Shown here piece by piece: positions 5,734-9,881 of a stretch of DNA of 9,881 bases. The number at the start of each line of letters is the position of its first letter. Positions within the stretch are counted from its first letter, which is position 1. Made by a program: the position numbers and the translations under genes. The notes under the pieces are model-generated. The model was not told where the DNA came from, did no database searches, and saw only the letters and a program-made list of their open reading frames with translations. The DNA is from an uncultured Methylophaga sp. (GTDB taxonomy: Bacteria > Pseudomonadota > Gammaproteobacteria > Nitrosococcales > Methylophagaceae): the NCBI GenBank assembly GCA_946885755.1, contig CAMPHB010000030.1, positions 1 to 9,881 on the forward strand, in the 5' to 3' direction.

Positions 5734-6918
5734 ATGTCAGATGTCTGGCAGGAAACCATCACCAACGCTGAAGTGTTACGTCGTGATTTACACGCGCATC
5801 CTGAGTTGGGCTGGCAGGAATATCGAACCGCTGATCGCATCCGCGATACGCTCAGTACGCTGAATATTCCATGGCGTGCCTGTGCCGGCACCGGCACACT
5901 GGCATGGCTGAATCCCGCCGGCAAAGGGCCGCATATTGCGCTTCGCGGTGATATTGATGCACTGCCAATCCATGAAAACAGTCAAACAGACTGGACCTCT
6001 CAACACGAAGGTTGCATGCATGCCTGTGGCCATGACGGCCATACGGCCACCTTAATGGCTGCCGCCCGCTGGTTGAAACTGCATGAAACAGACTTGCCGG
6101 GACCAGTCACGCTGATTTTTCAGCCTGCCGAAGAAGGTGGTCACGGCGCCCGGGAAATGATTGCCGATGGTGCGCTTGACGGTGTTGATGTGATTTATGG
6201 CTGGCATAACTGGCCGGCGATCCCGTTTGGCAAACTGGTTTGTCCTGATGGCATCGTCATGTGTGGCAATGGCACTTTTGAGCTGATTGTCCATGGTCTG
6301 GGCGGACATGCCAGTCAGCCGGAGCTGTGCCTGGATCCCGTGCTGGCGGCCAGCGCTATTACCCTGAATTTGCAGCAAATTATCAGTCGCCGGCTGGCCC
6401 CGCAACAAGCGGCAGTCATCAGTGTCACCTCAATCGAAGCGCCCAGCGCGCCGACTGTTATTCCGCAGACAGCCAAAATCGGCGGCAGTATCCGGGTGCC
6501 GGATAAAGCCACCCGCGGCGAACTGAATCAACTGATAACCGAAATCAGTCAGCAAACCGCAGCCAGCTATGGTGTGCACTGCGAGGTCAATATTTATCCG
6601 CGCTATGAGGCGACCATTAATCATCCGCAACCGGCATTAAATGTGCGTGAAAACTGGCAGACGCTGTTCGGTGCTAATGCACTGCACCATGACATCCGCC
6701 TGCCGATCATGGCCTCCGAAGATTTCAGTTATTACCTGCAGGAAATTCCCGGTGCTTTTGCGCTGATCGGCAGTGATGACGGCCCGTTACATCAGGCACC
6801 GTGTCACAGCCCGCATTACGATTTTAACGACCGGCTGATCCCGTTGGTAACTGCCATGTTTTCGCGCCTTAGTGGCGCACCTGTTCCGGAGGAACTGCCC
6901 CACGCCGGCAAGGCGTAA
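5734..6918 (+). CDS. doeB: N-alpha-acetyl-L-2,4-diaminobutyrate deacetylase, ectoine degradation (M20D family, 394 aa)
   Basis: DoeB (EutE in Ruegeria) removes the acetyl group from N-alpha-acetyl-L-2,4-diaminobutyrate to give L-2,4-diaminobutyrate and acetate. The protein is a typical M20D amidohydrolase. HAHPELGWQEY (20-30) opens the catalytic domain. Metal-site residues are visible as Cys98 and His100 in HACGHDGHT, Glu133/Glu134 in QPAEEGGHGA, His158 in GWHNWP, and His358 in CHSPHYDFND. The dimerisation/lid domain spans about 180-290 (VHGLGGHASQP). The ATG at 5734 is chosen for its GGGGAGGGG site just upstream; an in-frame ATG at 5683 has none. The specific DoeB call, rather than generic hippurate hydrolase, rests on the neighbours: doeD follows after 21 bp, then doeA and doeC. 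Confidence 0.9.
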   Translation: MSDVWQETITNAEVLRRDLHAHPELGWQEYRTADRIRDTLSTLNIPWRACAGTGTLAWLNPAGKGPHIALRGDIDALPIHENSQTDWTSQHEGCMHACGHDGHTATLMAAARWLKLHETDLPGPVTLIFQPAEEGGHGAREMIADGALDGVDVIYGWHNWPAIPFGKLVCPDGIVMCGNGTFELIVHGLGGHASQPELCLDPVLAASAITLNLQQIISRRLAPQQAAVISVTSIEAPSAPTVIPQTAKIGGSIRVPDKATRGELNQLITEISQQTAASYGVHCEVNIYPRYEATINHPQPALNVRENWQTLFGANALHHDIRLPIMASEDFSYYLQEIPGAFALIGSDDGPLHQAPCHSPHYDFNDRLIPLVTAMFSRLSGAPVPEELPHAGKA

Positions 6919-6939
6919 AACCGTGAGGAGAAGAAGTAG

Positions 6940-8217
6940 ATGAGCATATTTGAACAAAGAGAGTCGGCGATCCGGGCTTATTGCCGGGTTTATCCGGTGG
7001 TGTTTGATAAAGCGATTAATGCCCGGCAGATTGATGAAAATGGCCGTGAATATATTGATTTTTTTGCAGGTGCCGGTGTGCTGAATTTTGGGCATAACAA
7101 TCAGCGGATGACCGAAGCCGTGATTGAATATATTCAGGGCAATGGTGTTCTGCACAGTCTCGATATGCATACGACGGCCAAGCGGCAATATATGGAGCAT
7201 TTTACCGAGACCATTCTCGAACCGCGTAATATGCCGCACAAAATGCAGTTTATGGGGCCAACCGGCACCAATGCCGTTGAAGCGGCGATGAAACTGGCAC
7301 GCCGCGCCACTGGCCGGCAGGACATTGTTGCCTTCAGTCATGGTTTTCACGGTATGACGCTGGGTGCCCTCAGCGCCACGGCCAATCAATATTTCCGTAA
7401 TGCAGCCGGCGTCCCGCTCAATCACGTTAAACATTTTCCGTTCGGCTGTGAAACAGTTTGCCCGGGCTGTGAGCTCGGCTGTGGTATGCAAAGTATCGAA
7501 CAACTGCGGGCTATTTATGCCGACAGCTCCAGCGGTATCGCGCCACCGGCGGCATTTTTGCTGGAAACTATTCAGGCTGAGGGCGGCGTTAAGATCGCTG
7601 ATAAAGACTGGTTGCAGGCTTTGGCAAAACTCGCCAAAGAAGTTGGTGCTTTACTGATTATTGATGATATTCAGGTCGGCGTGGGTCGCACCGGGTCGTT
7701 TTTCAGCTTTGATGATCTGGATTTAGATCCCGATATTATTTGTCTTGCCAAAGGCATTGGCGGGCTGGGTACACCGATGGCGATGAATCTGGTGAAACCG
7801 GAATTTGATGATCACTGGTCACCAGGTGAGCACACCGGTACCTTCCGCGGTCAGGATATTTCGTTTATCGCCGGCGATCAGGCACTCAGTTATTTTGATG
7901 ACGATGCACTGATGCAAACCGTCAAAACCCATGGCGCAATGATGGCCGACACTTTACAGCCGCTGGTTGATCGGCATCCACTGCTGAATCTCACCGGTAA
8001 AGGCATGATTCTGGGCCTTGATGTCGGTAATGGTGATCGCGCCAAACAAATCGTCAATCAGTGTTTTGAAGCTGGCCTATTGGTATCGGCCTGCGGCACC
8101 GGTGGCCGTGTGGTCAAATTGATCCCGCCATTAACAACACCAGAAGCCGATCTGCAGGAAGGCCTGGGCATTCTTATCAAAGCCACTGACAACGTGATGA
8201 TGCAGGAGGCCGCATGA
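6940..8217 (+). CDS. doeD: Diaminobutyrate aminotransferase, ectoine degradation (class III PLP enzyme, 425 aa)
   Basis: DoeD transfers the 4-amino group of L-2,4-diaminobutyrate to an acceptor, giving L-aspartate 4-semialdehyde; the reverse direction is that of EctB in ectoine synthesis. Class III features are visible: the PLP-phosphate site MGPTGTNAVEAAMKLAR (105-121), the aromatic stacking segment SHGFHGMTLGALS (133-145), Asp242 in IIDDIQVGVGRTG that contacts the PLP ring nitrogen, and Lys271 in CLAKGIGGLG that forms the Schiff base. The small domain carries HTGTFRGQDISF (298-309). A four-cysteine cluster, C170-x3-C174-x2-C177-x3-C181, sits in a loop where EctB-like proteins, as I recall them, have no such cluster. 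GAGGAG lies 9 bp before the start. The last codons overlap doeA by 4 bp. EctB is an alternative, but ectA and ectC are absent and degradation genes flank it. Confidence 0.9.
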   Translation: MSIFEQRESAIRAYCRVYPVVFDKAINARQIDENGREYIDFFAGAGVLNFGHNNQRMTEAVIEYIQGNGVLHSLDMHTTAKRQYMEHFTETILEPRNMPHKMQFMGPTGTNAVEAAMKLARRATGRQDIVAFSHGFHGMTLGALSATANQYFRNAAGVPLNHVKHFPFGCETVCPGCELGCGMQSIEQLRAIYADSSSGIAPPAAFLLETIQAEGGVKIADKDWLQALAKLAKEVGALLIIDDIQVGVGRTGSFFSFDDLDLDPDIICLAKGIGGLGTPMAMNLVKPEFDDHWSPGEHTGTFRGQDISFIAGDQALSYFDDDALMQTVKTHGAMMADTLQPLVDRHPLLNLTGKGMILGLDVGNGDRAKQIVNQCFEAGLLVSACGTGGRVVKLIPPLTTPEADLQEGLGILIKATDNVMMQEAA

Positions 8218-9470
8218 AACAGCGTGATGATATGACATTCCCGTTTGAGGAATACGAGCGACGATTACGCGAACTGCGTGAGCGCATCGCTGAGCGGTGT
8301 ATGGATGCGGTGGTGATTTCCGATCCGGAAAACATCATGTATCTGACCGACTATCAGACTACTGGTTATTCGTTCTTCCAGGCGTTGGTGGTGCCGCTCG
8401 AAGCTGAGCCATTTATGATCACCCGTAAGCTGGAAGAGTCCAACGTGATTCACCGCACCTGGGTGGAAATCACCCGGCCGTATCCGGATACCGGTGATGC
8501 GATTCAGATGCTGGTCGATGCGCTGCGTGAATTTGGCCTTGATAAAAAGCGTATCGGTTATGAACGTAACAGCTATTTTTTCCCCGCTTATCATCAGGAT
8601 TGCATTCACACCACACTGACTGATGGCAAATTGCTGGATTGTTTTGGCATTGTTGAAGAAGGCCGGGTCTGTAAATCACCGATGGAAATTGCCCTGATGC
8701 AAAATGCGGCGCGGGCAACCGAAGCGGGTATGCAAGCCGGTATTGAAGCTACTGAAGCTGGCGTCACTGAAAATGAAATTGGCGCTGCCATCAGTGCTGC
8801 CATGTTTAAAGCTGGCGGTGAGGCCCCTGCGGTAATGCCTTATGTGACGTCAGGGCCGCGTACTATGATTGGTCATGCCACCTGGGAAGGCCGCGTGGTG
8901 CAACCCGACGAGCATGTGTTTCTGGAAGTGGGGGGCTGTTACCGGCGTTATCACACGGCCATGATGCGCACCATTGTGCTCGGTAAACTCAGTCCGTCGA
9001 TGTACAAAGCGCAGGAAATCATGAAAATGGCACTGGATGCGGTACACAGCAAGTTCCAGCCGGGCATGACGGTGTCTGATGCCGACAATATGATCCGCAA
9101 TATCATTACCAAAAATGATATTGGCGCGCGGCTGGTCACCCGCTCTGGTTACTCCATCGGTATCGCTTTTCCGCCCAGCTGGGATGAGGGTTATATCGTC
9201 AGTCTCAAACAGGGTGAATCGGCTGTGCTCAAGCCGGGTATGACTTTCCATATTATTCCGTGGATGTGGGGCGTTGATGGCGATAAAACCTGTGGTATTT
9301 CCGACACCATTCACATTACCGAAGACGGCTGTGAGTCATTCTTCAGTATGGATCGGGATTTTGTCGTTAAACCCGCCAGCAGCAATAAAAAACTGCTGAG
9401 TTTGGACAGCGCCCGTCATAGCGACACCGCCAAAGACGACAAAAAATCCACCGCCAAATCTTCTTCCTGA
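8214..9470 (+). CDS. doeA: Ectoine hydrolase (metal-free M24-fold enzyme, 418 aa)
   Basis: DoeA (EutD) opens the ectoine ring by hydrolysis, giving mainly N-alpha-acetyl-L-2,4-diaminobutyrate, the substrate of DoeB. The protein has the two-domain creatinase/prolidase architecture: an N-terminal domain (about 10-150) and a pita-bread domain (about 155-385). The five metal ligands of true M24 peptidases are absent by eye: Glu238 in FLEVGG and Ala249 replace the two Asp, Tyr313 in SGYSIG replaces His, Ile348 in FHIIPW and Ser363 in GISDT replace the two Glu. His221 (GHATWEGR) is retained. This metal-ligand loss fits known ectoine hydrolases. The ATG (8214) overlaps the doeD stop as ATGA, with AGGAGG just upstream. 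A second ATG at 8232 is a weaker option. The C-terminal 30 residues are a Ser/Lys/Asp-rich, probably disordered tail. Confidence 0.92.
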   Translation: MKQRDDMTFPFEEYERRLRELRERIAERCMDAVVISDPENIMYLTDYQTTGYSFFQALVVPLEAEPFMITRKLEESNVIHRTWVEITRPYPDTGDAIQMLVDALREFGLDKKRIGYERNSYFFPAYHQDCIHTTLTDGKLLDCFGIVEEGRVCKSPMEIALMQNAARATEAGMQAGIEATEAGVTENEIGAAISAAMFKAGGEAPAVMPYVTSGPRTMIGHATWEGRVVQPDEHVFLEVGGCYRRYHTAMMRTIVLGKLSPSMYKAQEIMKMALDAVHSKFQPGMTVSDADNMIRNIITKNDIGARLVTRSGYSIGIAFPPSWDEGYIVSLKQGESAVLKPGMTFHIIPWMWGVDGDKTCGISDTIHITEDGCESFFSMDRDFVVKPASSNKKLLSLDSARHSDTAKDDKKSTAKSSS

Positions 9471-9477
9471 GGTCCTC

Positions 9478-9881
9478 ATGCTGATAGCCACAAATCCTTT
9501 TAACGGTCAGCAAATTGATCGTTTTCCGTCACTTGATAAACATGAAATGTATGCCCGTATTGGCGAGGCTGCCGTAGCGTTTGCCGATTGGCGGGATCGC
9601 AGTTTCAGTGAACGTGCTGCGGTTTTAAAAGCCGTTGCCAAACAGCTGCGCGCTGAAAAACACGACATTGCCGAACTGATGGCACTGGAAATGGGCAAGC
9701 CCATTAAAGAAGGAGTGCCGGAAGTCGAAAAAGCCGCCACCTGCGCCGAGTTTTATGCCGACAATGCTGAGCGCTATCTTGCCGATGAAACGCTGCCATC
9801 GGATGCCAGTTTAAGTTATGTCACCTATCAGCCGCTGGGCACATTGTTGGGCATTTTGCCTTGGAATGCACCGTTATGGCT
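9478..9881 (+). CDS. doeC: NAD(P)-dependent aldehyde dehydrogenase, probable aspartate-semialdehyde dehydrogenase of ectoine degradation (N-terminal 134 aa, cut by window end)
   Basis: DoeC oxidises L-aspartate 4-semialdehyde to L-aspartate, the last step of the route. The visible part is the N-terminal cofactor domain of an aldehyde dehydrogenase, resembling the succinate-semialdehyde dehydrogenase (Sad/YneI) branch: NPFNGQQI (6-13), the helix with SERAAVLKAVAKQLRAEK (44-61), ALEMGKPIKEG (69-79), and YQPLGTLLGILPWNAPLW (117-134) with the catalytic-loop Asn130. The catalytic Cys and Glu lie beyond the window. TGAGG, overlapping the doeA stop, lies 5 bp before the ATG at 9478, so the gene is in the doe operon. 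The DoeC name rests mainly on this context; a succinate-semialdehyde dehydrogenase is the alternative. Confidence 0.82.
   Translation, partial: MLIATNPFNGQQIDRFPSLDKHEMYARIGEAAVAFADWRDRSFSERAAVLKAVAKQLRAEKHDIAELMALEMGKPIKEGVPEVEKAATCAEFYADNAERYLADETLPSDASLSYVTYQPLGTLLGILPWNAPLW

Noticed and set aside
6787..7503. 238-aa minus-strand open frame across the doeB/doeD junction
   Set aside because: It lies antisense to two clear enzymes with conserved catalytic motifs, has no recognisable domain or ribosome site, and its composition mirrors the codon use of the plus-strand genes.
6940..8217. doeD read as biosynthetic ectB
   Set aside because: No ectA or ectC is present, and the gene is embedded between doeB and doeA with a 4-bp overlap to doeA, so the catabolic role is favoured.
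8850..9314. 154-aa minus-strand open frame inside doeA
   Set aside because: It is antisense to the conserved pita-bread domain of ectoine hydrolase and His-rich in the way typical of shadow frames; no independent support.

Overview
The window looks like chromosome of a marine or moderately halophilic gammaproteobacterium, possibly an Oceanospirillales-type organism. The basis is an E. coli-type ferredoxin-NADP reductase, an EmrE-type SMR pump, an NlpE/META-type lipoprotein, and a complete-looking ectoine-degradation operon. The host assignment is inference from gene content, since no rRNA or taxonomic marker is present. No tRNA, rRNA, CRISPR array, insertion sequence, integrase or phage gene was seen.

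Left part (1-4534, all minus strand): a tightly packed, probably co-transcribed set read from right to left. The order is 2OG-Fe(II) oxygenase (4534-3896), DUF202 membrane protein (3894-3526), EmrE-like SMR transporter (3517-3185), a 752-aa protein joining a degenerate glycoside-hydrolase-like barrel to a WaaP/Kdo-kinase-like domain (3154-896), a small DUF6868 membrane protein (838-593) and an NlpE-N lipoprotein (588-124). The coding signal of the lipoprotein continues to the window edge in another frame as a META-like domain, so this gene looks frameshifted. Most products are membrane or envelope proteins, and the fusion protein is the least ordinary gene in the window.

Middle (4535-5733): a 152-bp divergent promoter region with two identical 10-bp direct repeats 21 bp apart, then fpr (4687-5427, plus strand), then a 306-bp gene-free stretch with several inverted repeats that leads into the ectoine operon.

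Right part (5734-9881, plus strand): doeB, doeD, doeA and the start of doeC, spaced by 21 bp, a 4-bp overlap and 7 bp. Together they encode ectoine to N-alpha-acetyl-L-2,4-diaminobutyrate (DoeA), to L-2,4-diaminobutyrate plus acetate (DoeB), to L-aspartate 4-semialdehyde (DoeD), to L-aspartate (DoeC, cut by the window end). This lets the cell use the osmoprotectant ectoine as a carbon and nitrogen source. Neither a DoeX/EnuR-type regulator nor an ectoine transporter lies in the window; they may lie downstream.

Nothing here is clearly a new defence or mobile system. The best leads are the pseudo-glycosidase/LPS-kinase-like fusion and its envelope operon, the four-cysteine cluster in DoeD, and the repeat structures in the two intergenic regions.
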